A stretch of DNA of 64,000 nt from Sphingobacterium faecium (GTDB lineage: Bacteria; Bacteroidota; Bacteroidia; Sphingobacteriales; Sphingobacteriaceae). This document shows, one piece after another, positions 39,524 to 48,251 of the stretch. The DNA lies in contig NZ_QBKH01000004.1 of the NCBI RefSeq assembly GCF_003054045.1, positions 310,001 through 374,000 on the forward strand. The letters run 5' to 3'. The first letter of the stretch is position 1, and every line of letters starts with the position of its first letter. The position numbers and the translations under genes are program-made. The notes under the pieces were generated by a model. The model was not told the origin of the DNA and ran no database searches. It saw only the letters and a list, made by a program, of their open reading frames with translations.

Positions 39524-42500
39524 TTAAAAGGTTAGATTTAAACCAAATGTGTATGATTTTAGTTGCGGATAATAATAGCTATTTCTGTCTGGGTCAATAT
39601 TTGGAGCTTCTGCATCAAAGTCATTTAACTTGGACCATTGGAAAAGATTGTTACCCCCAACAAATACCCTAAGACTCTGTATACCTATTGTTTTAAAAGT
39701 AGGATTCATAGAAAATGTGTAGGCAAATTCTAAATTTCTTAATTTTAAGTAGCTAGCATCATACAACCAGAAGGAAGAACGCTGAGCATTATTCTGTTTT
39801 ATTCCTGAATATAAGCGTGGTAAAGAAGCATTTCTATTATTTTCTGTCCAGGAGTCTCTAAACATATCCAGCGCATTCGCGTCTAAATTAAAAGGGTCAA
39901 ATCTGATATATTGTTGGAAATTCTTAGCTCCTTGAAAATTTGCTGTAAGATCAAATCCCTTGTAACCAACATTGAAGTTAAATCCAAAAATCATATTAGG
40001 GATATCACTATAGCCGATATCATGCATATCATTTCCATTAATAACACCATCACCATTTAAATCCAAATATTTAATGTCTCCGGTTCTTATCGATTGATTA
40101 CTAAGACCATCTTGATCAGGTGATTTGTCCACCTCTCCCTGCGTTTGGAATAAGCCTATGGCTTTCAATCCGAAAAACTGATTTAATGGTTTTCCTGTGC
40201 GCTTGATACGATCTTCTACATCAGCAGGTTCGTCCATAAAAATAACTTTGGATTTTGCGTAAGTCATATTGACGTCCGCCTGAAAATGCCAATCTTGGAT
40301 TTTCTTCTTAAAACGTAACACTCCTTCAAATCCCTTATTTTCTACGATACCTATATTTTCATATGGCAATGTAGCTCCAAATGTTTCCGGGACAGATGCA
40401 TTTCGTGGTAAAAGAATATCTTTAGTTTTTTTATGAAAATAATCCAGCTCTCCAGATATTAAGCCATTGAATAAGCCAAACTCGACACCCAAGTCTGTGT
40501 TTGTCGCAGTCTCCCAGGTGATATCTGGGTTGGGAATACCAATATCTACTAATCCTGATTGATAATTGCCACCAAATACTGATCCAGAGCCATATCTAAA
40601 ACCTGATATATATTGGAATGCAGGCACTCTATCATTACCAAATTGTCCATATGAAGCTCTAAATTTCAAATTAGATATTATCGGGTTTTCTTTTAAGAAA
40701 TTTTCATTATGAGCATTCCACGCGACAGAAACAGCGGGAAAAAATCCCCATCGTTTATCTGCAGGGAAATTAAAGGATCCATCATAACGGAAATTTCCCT
40801 GGATGTAATACTTACTTTTATAATCGTAATTTACACGGCCTACATAACCTTGTTTTGCGGTTTCAGTGGCCGAACCATTATTCCGTTGATTCAATTCAGG
40901 ACCTGCAAATAGTTGGTCTATTGCTGTAGATTCAAACTGCACGCGTGACGCTTGTAGGTTCTTGTAATAATATTCTGTTTGTTCTACTAAAAACAAACCC
41001 GAAATATTATGGTCTCCAAATTTGTTTTCATAATTTAGAAAGGATTGAATAGTGGTCAGCCCGTCATTTGCAGTACCTTCATATAAGCTCGTACCTCCAC
41101 CTGTCACGAATTCGCTATATAAATCATTGACGCGATCATAATTGTAGTAGGTATATGGTGTATTGAATGTTTTAGCATCGGAGAAAAAACGATCATAAGA
41201 AAATCTTACTTTGGCACTCAAGCCTTTCACAAAAGGGACATCATATTTTGCCTGTAAAGTCCCTTGAAAAACATTATTATTTGTTTTAGAATAACCAGAT
41301 TGGCTCGCTTGACCAATGGGCGAAACATTTTGTCCATTTGATCCTAAACCGCGCAAAGCGATTGCATCGGGTACATAAGCGCTTTCTGTAGGTTTTGAGT
41401 TTAATAGGGTAGAAAAAAGTCCATCACCTGTAGCAGATTGCGATAGGTTTTCGTGTCTTGCACCGATGTCTAAACTGATAGCAAGGTCTTTCGTAACTTG
41501 ATTGTCTAGGTTTAAACGAAGATTATAACGTTTGAATTTAGATAAATCATATAAACCATCCTGATCCAATACACCCATAGAGATAAAATATTTTGTGCCA
41601 TTTTGATTTCCACCATTAAGCATTAAATTATGCTGCTGTATAGGCGCGACTTGATTTAATGTTTCATCCCACCAGTTTGTCGAGGGAATTTTTCCTGATT
41701 TTATATCTTCAATATCTTGATCCGTAAATCGCTTTAGTTCTCCTTGATTCTCTTTAGCCATATTCAAGTATGTCGCATAGTTTAGAGCATTCATCATTTT
41801 AGGAACCCTTGTGGGCTGCTGTATGCCAAATGAACCGGTATAGGATAAGCTTGTTTTGCCAGCTTGCCCCCTTTTTGTCGTAATTAGAACGACCCCATTT
41901 GCTCCCCTAGCACCATACACAGCTGCGGAAGCAGCATCTTTTAGTACCGTGACACTTGCTATTTCGTTGGGGTCAATTCTACTCATCGAGCGCTCCACAC
42001 CGTCGACTAGGACCAATGCTCCGTTATCACCAAACGTACTTTGTCCTCTAATTAAAAATGTAGGATCATCAAATCCAGGTTTTCCACTGCGCTGGGCAGT
42101 AATAACACCAGTCATTTTTCCGGCTAAAGAATTCGCTAAATTAGGTACGGGCGCTTTGGTTAGCGCAGCCCCATCTAAAGAAGAGATTGCACCGGACACA
42201 TCTGATTTTTTCTGTGTTCCATAACCCACGACTACCACATCTTCTAATATGTTTAGAGCTGAAGATAAACGAATCAATAAGGTATTATTTTCATTATTCA
42301 GGATGCTGTAATTTAAAATAGAATCTCTGCGATACCCGATGTAATCAAAATACAAGTCGTATTTTTCATTTATAATCATATTTGAAATTTGGAATAAACC
42401 ATTTTCCCCGGCGGTTATTACCTTTCGTTCTCCTGTTCGCTTATTATCTATTGATATAGATGTCCCTGCTAAAGGTTCTCCTGTTGTAGAAAGCACTTTC

Positions 42501-42592
42501 CCATTAATAATTGGTTTTTGTTGGGCCATAGATTGAAAAATTAGGCCATAAAGAAGCATAAAAGCTCCTAATCTTATGAAAATTCTACTCAT
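39524..42592 (-). CDS. SusC/RagA-family TonB-linked outer membrane transporter
   Basis: The 1022-residue protein has a signal peptide, a carboxypeptidase-regulatory-like domain (PIINGKVLSTTGEPLAGTSI) and the TonB box region followed by VVVGYGTQKKSDVSGAISSLDGAALTKAPVPNL. The plug carries DPTFLIRGQSTFGDNGALVLVDGVERSMSRIDPNEIASVTVLKDAASAAVYGARGANGVVLITT, and the 22-strand barrel ends in LNLTF. It imports the glycan fragments captured by its SusD partner, using TonB energy. It has no obvious N-terminal extension for FecR-type signalling, although sigma and anti-sigma genes lie directly upstream. Confidence 0.96.
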   Translation of the reverse strand: MSRIFIRLGAFMLLYGLIFQSMAQQKPIINGKVLSTTGEPLAGTSISIDNKRTGERKVITAGENGLFQISNMIINEKYDLYFDYIGYRRDSILNYSILNNENNTLLIRLSSALNILEDVVVVGYGTQKKSDVSGAISSLDGAALTKAPVPNLANSLAGKMTGVITAQRSGKPGFDDPTFLIRGQSTFGDNGALVLVDGVERSMSRIDPNEIASVTVLKDAASAAVYGARGANGVVLITTKRGQAGKTSLSYTGSFGIQQPTRVPKMMNALNYATYLNMAKENQGELKRFTDQDIEDIKSGKIPSTNWWDETLNQVAPIQQHNLMLNGGNQNGTKYFISMGVLDQDGLYDLSKFKRYNLRLNLDNQVTKDLAISLDIGARHENLSQSATGDGLFSTLLNSKPTESAYVPDAIALRGLGSNGQNVSPIGQASQSGYSKTNNNVFQGTLQAKYDVPFVKGLSAKVRFSYDRFFSDAKTFNTPYTYYNYDRVNDLYSEFVTGGGTSLYEGTANDGLTTIQSFLNYENKFGDHNISGLFLVEQTEYYYKNLQASRVQFESTAIDQLFAGPELNQRNNGSATETAKQGYVGRVNYDYKSKYYIQGNFRYDGSFNFPADKRWGFFPAVSVAWNAHNENFLKENPIISNLKFRASYGQFGNDRVPAFQYISGFRYGSGSVFGGNYQSGLVDIGIPNPDITWETATNTDLGVEFGLFNGLISGELDYFHKKTKDILLPRNASVPETFGATLPYENIGIVENKGFEGVLRFKKKIQDWHFQADVNMTYAKSKVIFMDEPADVEDRIKRTGKPLNQFFGLKAIGLFQTQGEVDKSPDQDGLSNQSIRTGDIKYLDLNGDGVINGNDMHDIGYSDIPNMIFGFNFNVGYKGFDLTANFQGAKNFQQYIRFDPFNLDANALDMFRDSWTENNRNASLPRLYSGIKQNNAQRSSFWLYDASYLKLRNLEFAYTFSMNPTFKTIGIQSLRVFVGGNNLFQWSKLNDFDAEAPNIDPDRNSYYYPQLKSYTFGLNLTF

Positions 42593-42645
42593 AAAAGCGG
42601 TTTTAATAATAAATAATTGGTTTGTAACTTAACGTTACGAGTGCA

Positions 42646-43701
42646 CTATTTTCTTTTGATATAGATCGTATTTTGGTTTATCTCAAACGTTAATTGGTTT
42701 ATTTCACAAATCGATTTCAAAATGGTTTCTAAAGAATCGGAACGTAATATTTTACCTGTTACTAAGGAATTGGCGACACCTGTATCTACATAGTTTATTT
42801 TTAGGCCATATTGTGACTCTATACGTTTAAATACATTTTCAAGCTTCACTTTATTGAACTGTATTTCCGTATTTGTCCATATAATACCTGCTGTATTTAC
42901 CGATGAAGGTGCGATGCCATTAACGCTGGATTTTGATGCTCTAACATGTTCTTCACGGATCATATCGATCGAGATTTTACCTGAGGTTTTATCAATAAAA
43001 CACACCTGTCCTGGATCTAAATAAATATCATCCATAGCAAAATCAACATCAACAGAACTCAATTTTACTTTTCCTTCTACCAAAGTAATTTCTACTTGAT
43101 TGTTTTTTGCATGATTACGTACCCTGAATTCTGTACCAATAGCTGTTGTTATTATGCCATTGGCAAGGACTTGAAAAGCATGAATAGAATCCTTTTGCAC
43201 AGCATAATAGACGTCACCTGTTAATTGGTGGATCGTTCTATTCACTAAAAAATCATGCGCATGTTCTAGGCTGGCATTGTGTTGTAATATGGCTGTTGAA
43301 GAATCAGGAAAAGAATATAATTTTTCTATCCTTGAATAATTGTCTACTAATTTTTTAGATTGAATCGTTGAAATTTGTATTCCCGTATCGTTTTTATCTT
43401 GAAAAAGTATATAATACCCACCTATCGATAAGGCTCCGATCAAACACGCTGCAGCAGCCCACTTTTTCCATAAATGGATTTTTGGCACTTTTGAAGGAAT
43501 AATGGTACGCATGATCTCGTCTTTTTCGACAAGGGTAAGGCTAATTATTTCGTCATTAGTAATTTTCTCAAATACCAAAATCTTGTCTAATTCACTGGTT
43601 GAATTAGATAGAAAATCAGCCACTTCATTAGCTTCTTCGGACGAACTTTCATTCGACATAAATCTACTGATCTTATCTTGATCAAACTGATTAGAGGACA
43701 T
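42646..43701 (-). CDS. FecR-family anti-sigma factor
   Basis: The 351-residue protein has a cytoplasmic N-terminal part, one membrane helix (WKKWAAAACLIGALSIGGYYILF, about 84-106), a periplasmic FecR domain (about 130-230) and a C-terminal DUF4974 secretin/STN-like domain (IQFNKVKLENVFKRIESQYGLKINY) that can contact the transporter. In Bacteroidota such proteins hold an ECF sigma factor inactive until the cognate SusC signals that substrate is bound. It lies 133 bp after the sigma gene and 53 bp before SusC, so the three form one regulatory unit. Confidence 0.92.
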   Translation of the reverse strand: MSSNQFDQDKISRFMSNESSSEEANEVADFLSNSTSELDKILVFEKITNDEIISLTLVEKDEIMRTIIPSKVPKIHLWKKWAAAACLIGALSIGGYYILFQDKNDTGIQISTIQSKKLVDNYSRIEKLYSFPDSSTAILQHNASLEHAHDFLVNRTIHQLTGDVYYAVQKDSIHAFQVLANGIITTAIGTEFRVRNHAKNNQVEITLVEGKVKLSSVDVDFAMDDIYLDPGQVCFIDKTSGKISIDMIREEHVRASKSSVNGIAPSSVNTAGIIWTNTEIQFNKVKLENVFKRIESQYGLKINYVDTGVANSLVTGKILRSDSLETILKSICEINQLTFEINQNTIYIKRK

Positions 43702-43834
43702 TTTAATTGGTTTATAAGTTTGGTTTTCCTACTTCTTTCCCTTATATATTCGTTTCAATTCCTATTATTACCACCTCTAAGAGAAGATATTTTCAAATAA
43801 AAATATAATCAATTGATAATGAGGTGTATAATTT

Positions 43835-44353
43835 TTATTTATTGAAGATGAAAAATAGTAAACTTGTCAATGCTAGAAGTTTGCGGAGCTGTTGCAGAGA
43901 CTTTAGTACATGTGCATCAACGGTTTTTACTGAAATATTTAATTCTTCAGCAATTTCCTTATGCGAATAGCCTTCCAGGTAAGCCATTATAAAGACTTTT
44001 TTTCTTGCGGGAGGAAGTTTGTCAATCGCTAGGTTTAGCTCTTCTTTTAAGTCACTTGTGCTGGTAGTAAAAGCCAAAGGTAGATTTTGTTGAATCTCTG
44101 CTATTAGTTTTCTTTGATTAGCTTCTTTGCGTAGCCAGTCAATAAGCACTAACTTAGCTTTTCTAAAAATCTGCTTTTCATGAGAAATGTCTTGACTAAA
44201 TTGATCTCGATAAGTCCATAACTTCATGAAAGTAATCTGGGTTAGGTCTTGTGCTACCTCTAAAGAATTTGTCTTTTTATAGAATCCAGTATATATTCTA
44301 TCATAATGATGATAGAATAAATTCTTAAACAATGATTCATCTAAAAAGGCCAT
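43835..44353 (-). CDS. ECF RNA polymerase sigma-70 factor
   Basis: The 172-residue sigma factor has region 2 (FYKKTNSLEVAQDLTQITFMKLWTYRDQFS) and region 4 with a helix-turn-helix (LPPARKKVFIMAYLEGYSHKEIAEELNISVKTVDAHVLKSL). It lacks region 3, as ECF factors do. It is of the Bacteroidota type paired with FecR proteins and should drive transcription of the downstream SusC operon. The protein ends in a hydrophobic tail (LLALTSLLFFIFNK), which is common in this subgroup. Confidence 0.93.
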   Translation of the reverse strand: MAFLDESLFKNLFYHHYDRIYTGFYKKTNSLEVAQDLTQITFMKLWTYRDQFSQDISHEKQIFRKAKLVLIDWLRKEANQRKLIAEIQQNLPLAFTTSTSDLKEELNLAIDKLPPARKKVFIMAYLEGYSHKEIAEELNISVKTVDAHVLKSLQQLRKLLALTSLLFFIFNK

Positions 44354-44634
44354 TTATAAAAAAGAAAAGTGGTTATAATTGATAAATATAGAAAATATCT
44401 TATGCAACAAGGTTTTCTACAATAAAAAAGTGTTATCATTATTTGTGATGATGTGTTCAAGTTATCATAGATCAAGATTAAAACTTATGGATTGTGTTTA
44501 ATTTTTGAACGCTAGGTTAGCTCAGCGGACTATTGTGGCCAGAGCCCAAATATAATCCGATACTCATAAATCTCAGCAGGACAGTAAAAATATACTTAGC
44601 TACAGAACTTATCCATGTATACAGATTTGCCTAC
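44354..44634. other. Intergenic region before the sigma gene
   Basis: This is an AT-rich gap of about 280 bp. A stretch near 44514-44530 (TTAGCTCAGC) recalls a tRNA D-arm but has no acceptor, anticodon or T-arm partner, so no tRNA is called. The sigma gene promoter should be close to 44354. Confidence 0.4.
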
Positions 44635-45570
44635 TTATACTTCTCCCAAAAACCACTTTGAAAAATCATCAATCTTATCCTTGTTCATGACCAATTGATA
44701 TTCTCCTGGATAATCCAGATCCAGCTTAAAGTTTTTATCCGGTTTGACGTGGTAACCTTTTATAATATCTCGATGTACCAGATCCCATCGAGATACCTGA
44801 TAATAATCTTTGGGATCAAGTCTTTCCGTCCAGTACTTCAAAGGGTGACCATCCTGAATGGGAGGATGAGCATGATTGCGTTCATAGATTGTATTCACCC
44901 CATTGCCATTGCTTATCCAGACAATGTCCAGATCTTTCATGCGTATTTCTTTTCCTTCGCGAATGGTTATTACTGGATTGTTTTCCAAGGTATTTTTGCT
45001 ATCGTTATTTTTCTTTTCTATTATATCTTCGCCATTTGATAACTTGTTATCATCTTCTAATGCCACTTCTTCATAATTGATGTGCTTGACATATTCTGTA
45101 TAAAGGGATGTGATGCTATAGAATAAGGTGTAGATCAATGTGAGAGTCAATGAAAACGGAACTTGGATGATGGTTTGCGAGATGCGGAATAAACTTCTAG
45201 ATGTTACCTGTAGATAAAAACTGTCCATAGCCTCCGCTAAGAGAAACGTGGAAACAAAAGCAAATAAAAGCTGGGCCGATAGTCGCTTGCCCAATCCATC
45301 CCTCCATAATTGTTTTTCATCTAAGTATGCGGTCACCTGCATAATTGCACTGACTAAAACAAATAAAAAAATGAAACTCCATAAAAAGTCAATGTAAAAA
45401 TTGGAACTCGACAGGCAATGTTTCAGAAACTTCCAATTCTTTCCGATCGGATAACCTGATGACGCATTAAAAAAAGAAAAGAAGAGCATAATAAGCACCC
45501 TCGACTTCTTATGATTGTCTGCAAGATCCCATACTTGGTCCGCATTTTCATTATTCTTTATTACTTCCAT
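44635..45570 (-). CDS. Membrane protein with C-terminal LytTR DNA-binding domain
   Basis: The 311-residue protein has four hydrophobic segments in the first 170 residues (for example FYIDFLWSFIFLFVLVSAIM, LSAQLLFAFVSTFLLAEAM, VPFSLTLTLIYTLFYSI). An acidic linker follows, then a LytTR domain at about 205-308 (ITIREGKEIRMKDLDIVWISNGNGVNTIY ... YYQVSRWDLVHRDIIKGYHVKPDKNF). LytTR domains bind DNA. Here the domain is tied directly to the membrane, with no receiver or kinase, so it may sense a membrane signal in one component. It is a single gene; its targets may be the nearby SusCD loci, which is only an inference. Confidence 0.82.
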   Translation of the reverse strand: MEVIKNNENADQVWDLADNHKKSRVLIMLFFSFFNASSGYPIGKNWKFLKHCLSSSNFYIDFLWSFIFLFVLVSAIMQVTAYLDEKQLWRDGLGKRLSAQLLFAFVSTFLLAEAMDSFYLQVTSRSLFRISQTIIQVPFSLTLTLIYTLFYSITSLYTEYVKHINYEEVALEDDNKLSNGEDIIEKKNNDSKNTLENNPVITIREGKEIRMKDLDIVWISNGNGVNTIYERNHAHPPIQDGHPLKYWTERLDPKDYYQVSRWDLVHRDIIKGYHVKPDKNFKLDLDYPGEYQLVMNKDKIDDFSKWFLGEV

Positions 45571-45795
45571 AATAGAGATGGCTGTAACTAAATGGCTAGT
45601 TAATTAATAAATACAAACTTCTATTTTATTAAAAATAAGTTAAAAAAGCAAATTTTTTCGATATTTTTCAAGGTTTCTCAGTTTTTTCTATCCCAAAAAT
45701 GAATAAACCCCAATAAATATGGAAAAAGATGAAACTTACTATTCTTTTGTGTTGAAGCCAAGAAATAATCGAAACCATGATCCATCCAGGTTTCA

Positions 45796-45954
45796 ATGGA
45801 AAATAATGATATGGAAGTAAAGAAATATCGAGCGTACCGAGGTTGTATGCAATCCGTCTTTCCCGACGGATCGTTCCAGATATCTTCGGTACGGTCGAAG
45901 AGCATGGGTTGGGGTATCTGGAGCAATAAAAAGGGGACGCGGGTACAGCGATAA
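45796..45954 (+). CDS. Possible 52-aa small protein
   Basis: An ATG at 45796 opens a 52-codon frame ending with TAA at 45952. The product is basic and has an ordinary protein-like middle (CMQSVFPDGSFQISSV, then SMGWGIWSNKKG) with aromatic and glycine residues spaced as in a small beta-rich domain. I do not recognise it. The same DNA carries a nested inverted repeat, so the signal may come from a structured RNA instead. It is adjacent to the DUF6520-like gene on the same strand, 450 bp away. Confidence 0.3.
   Translation: MENNDMEVKKYRAYRGCMQSVFPDGSFQISSVRSKSMGWGIWSNKKGTRVQR
45833..45893. repeat. Nested inverted repeat
   Basis: The outer arms CGTACCGA (45833-45840) and TCGGTACG (45886-45893) enclose the inner arms ATCCGTC (45852-45858) and GACGGAT (45865-45871), both perfect. 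They lie in a GC-rich patch. This could be a structured RNA or protein-binding site. Confidence 0.5.
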
Positions 45955-46404
45955 AGTGCAAAAGAAAACAAAGGGCAGGCCGCACCAAGGATGTGCCGCC
46001 GCGCAACAGGTTATGGATAGGTAAAATGAACAGCGATGAAAAGTTTAAAAACAGCAACAGAAACAATCAAAATACTTGACCACTTCATATGGTCAGTATT
46101 CCTATCCCTATGGATCAGGCTATTTGGACGGATTGTCTTTCGGTTCAAGTGTCGTCACATTCTTTTTTTTAAAGAACTTGGCTCCTATCTGTCTATCCTT
46201 GGCCCTAAAGAGAATCATAAACAAGATCTTTTACCCTCGTAAATTTGCATTATTCAGGCCTGAACAGCCGAAGACATCAATCAACGGTCAACCGCATTGC
46301 GGGGACAACTGCCTGACCGATACGGAACCCTCGATCGCATAGCTGTGAGGCAAAACCGATGTGCAACGAATAACAAATATGATATAAACTTAAAATAACT
46401 GCTC

Positions 46405-46806
46405 ATGGGCACTCTAAAAATAAACCGGTTACGTACCGGTATGCTATTATCTTTCTTTTTATTGATCGGCACATTTTTCGCTGTAAAGGCAATGGAGAAG
46501 AAGGAATTCGAAAAAACAGTAAGTCAACCATTGGTCAACCAAACATGGTATTTTACCGGATCGGCCAGTGATAATCCCGAACTGGCGAGTAATTATTCAA
46601 GCTCTCCGGCTGGATTACCAACATGTGGACTTGCCCAAGAAGTCATCTGCCAGATCAATGCACCAGATGATGGTACAGGAAAACCAAAAATGGATGCCCC
46701 TGTTGATGGAACCAGCATCCAATTACAGATTCGTGCTGCACATCAAAGCATCATAAATAATAATCCTGCAACGAATTCAACTGTTCTGGAATTTAGAGCT
46801 GAATAG
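46405..46806 (+). CDS. DUF6520-like small exported protein
   Basis: The 133-residue protein has an N-terminal membrane or signal segment (TGMLLSFFLLIGTFFAVKA), then a polar region with NQTWYFTG and a spaced pair of cysteines (LPTCGLAQEVICQI). It resembles the small Bacteroidota family named DUF6520, whose members sit beside SusC/SusD/TlpA loci and have a similar cysteine spacing and C-terminal tail. The assignment is by general appearance. The gene is convergent with the SusD gene at 46873 across a strong terminator. No function is known. Confidence 0.55.
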   Translation: MGTLKINRLRTGMLLSFFLLIGTFFAVKAMEKKEFEKTVSQPLVNQTWYFTGSASDNPELASNYSSSPAGLPTCGLAQEVICQINAPDDGTGKPKMDAPVDGTSIQLQIRAAHQSIINNNPATNSTVLEFRAE

Positions 46807-46824
46807 TATGGATCATCAATAAGG

Positions 46825-46866
46825 AGTGTCCTTTGGGAAGGCTTTCATGTCTTCCCAAAGGACACT
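46825..46866. terminator. Bidirectional terminator between DUF6520-like and SusD genes
   Basis: A perfect 16-bp inverted repeat (AGTGTCCTTTGGGAAG / CTTCCCAAAGGACACT) with a 10-nt loop lies between the two convergent stop codons. It should end both transcripts. Confidence 0.8.
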
Positions 46867-46872
46867 GCTATT

Positions 46873-48243
46873 TTAAAGCGGATTTTGATTATAATTTCCT
46901 AGCCTCATGATATCTGGTGGAATGGGATATACATAAGACTCTGCTTTTACAGATAAGGCATACTTTTCATTATTTACCCCGTCATCAGCTTTTCTGTATA
47001 CCGTTATTCCTTTACCATCTTTGACCAATCTACGAAGGTCAGTCCATCGAATTCCTCGTTTGACAAGTTCCTTACGCCTTTCAGAAATTACCAGATCCAA
47101 AGCGTGCTCATCTGAAAGATCTTTGTACGGAATAAATGATCCCGTCTTGTATCTATACTTCAGGAGCCTATTCAACACCTCCAATCCAGCATCAAGATTT
47201 CCTTTTCGTATTTCACACTCTGCCCGTATCAGATAGATCTCATCGGTAGCAATTCCCGCAAAATAATTACTCCCGACACCATCATAGCTCCCCTTAAATA
47301 ATATATCACCATTACTTGACCGATTAAAATACAATGTCTTTCTAAGATCGTCATCGGCATAACTTTCATAAAAATCTTTAGGTATAAAAGCTCTACTATT
47401 GGCCAGTAAATAACCACTATTACAAAATGCATAATATATAAATTCAATATTTGTAGTTGAAAAAGGCAATTTAAGAGCTGGGTCTATGCTATTGTAATCC
47501 TGCAGCTGGTCATTATATTCAAGTGTTGCTTTTGCCAGTTCCCCTGCCTGGGTATAATCGCCCATAATCAGATATAATCTGGCCAATAATGCCAATGCCG
47601 CTGCTTTAGAAGACCGGGATTTATATTCGACTTTTTCAGGTAGATAGTCTAATGCTGTTAGGAGATCTTTAATGATAAAATCATACGTTTCACCTAATGT
47701 CGATCTGCCAAACTCTACCGCATAATCCGAGGTCGACCTCAAAGGCAGTCCCATCGCAATATTTCTGTTGGAGACATCATAGGGCAGACAAAAGATCTGA
47801 GCAAGATAATAAAAGGCGAAAGCTCGAACAAAAAAAGCCTGCCCCCTCAATATATCTCTTTCAGATGTTGAGCCAGCACTTATTCTTTCTAAGCTTTCCA
47901 ATACGATATTTGCGGTCATGATCGTTTTATAGGGAGCTGTCCAACTTTGCAGATCATAACGTTGAGCATCAGCTGTCCAGGTATACACCAGACGCTCCGC
48001 TTCGGGCCTGGCATTGAGCACATTGGATTTAACATAAAAATCGTCTGACCCCAACTCCGAAAGAGCAGGAAATGACCGATTGATCTGCCCCTCGTTGTTC
48101 ATCAAAGCCCTTATATCTTCAAAAGTCTCGGGTATAGACAGCGAGGCGTCAGGTTTGGCGTCCAAGAATTTATTACAGGACGTCGATGCGAATAGACAAA
48201 CCAGGAATAAGCTAAATAAGTATTTTTGAATATTTTCCATCAC
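46873..48243 (-). CDS. SusD/RagB-family lipoprotein of the second SusCD pair
   Basis: The 456-residue lipoprotein (TSC, Cys23) has SusD helices: PYKTIMTANIVLESLERI, ILRGQAFFVRAFAFYYLAQIFCLPYD, SSKAAALALLARLYLIMGDY and the C-terminal VISERRKELVKRGIRWTDLRRL. It is shorter than the first SusD in this window and has the form seen next to TlpA-type proteins, where peptides rather than glycans are often assumed as ligands. It follows its SusC by 8 bp and is the last gene of the operon. Confidence 0.93.
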   Translation of the reverse strand: MMENIQKYLFSLFLVCLFASTSCNKFLDAKPDASLSIPETFEDIRALMNNEGQINRSFPALSELGSDDFYVKSNVLNARPEAERLVYTWTADAQRYDLQSWTAPYKTIMTANIVLESLERISAGSTSERDILRGQAFFVRAFAFYYLAQIFCLPYDVSNRNIAMGLPLRSTSDYAVEFGRSTLGETYDFIIKDLLTALDYLPEKVEYKSRSSKAAALALLARLYLIMGDYTQAGELAKATLEYNDQLQDYNSIDPALKLPFSTTNIEFIYYAFCNSGYLLANSRAFIPKDFYESYADDDLRKTLYFNRSSNGDILFKGSYDGVGSNYFAGIATDEIYLIRAECEIRKGNLDAGLEVLNRLLKYRYKTGSFIPYKDLSDEHALDLVISERRKELVKRGIRWTDLRRLVKDGKGITVYRKADDGVNNEKYALSVKAESYVYPIPPDIMRLGNYNQNPL

Positions 48244-48251
48244 TACATGTT

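Larger units (their letters stand above)
45571..46404. other. 830-bp region with GC-rich patches, small open frames and hairpins
   Basis: No gene over 90 codons is convincing here. The region holds a 52-codon frame (45796-45954), a nested inverted repeat (45833-45893), a 12-bp palindrome TTCAGGCCTGAA (46253-46264) and several short frames on both strands. The segment 45830-46020 is richer in G+C than its surroundings. It looks like accessory DNA or the remains of a small-gene cluster rather than a plain promoter region. Confidence 0.45.

Noticed and set aside
44510..44580. tRNA-like stretch with a D-arm-like TTAGCTCAGC
   Set aside because: No acceptor stem, anticodon loop or T-arm could be fitted around it.
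45668..46066. Minus-strand frames of 97-132 codons rich in Phe, Ser and Cys
   Set aside because: Composition is that of antisense translation, and the frames conflict with the better 52-codon plus-strand frame.
46036..46342. Two overlapping plus-strand frames of 68 and 88 codons
   Set aside because: They overlap in different frames, neither has a good start context or known motif, and the hydrophobic stretches come from T-rich DNA.
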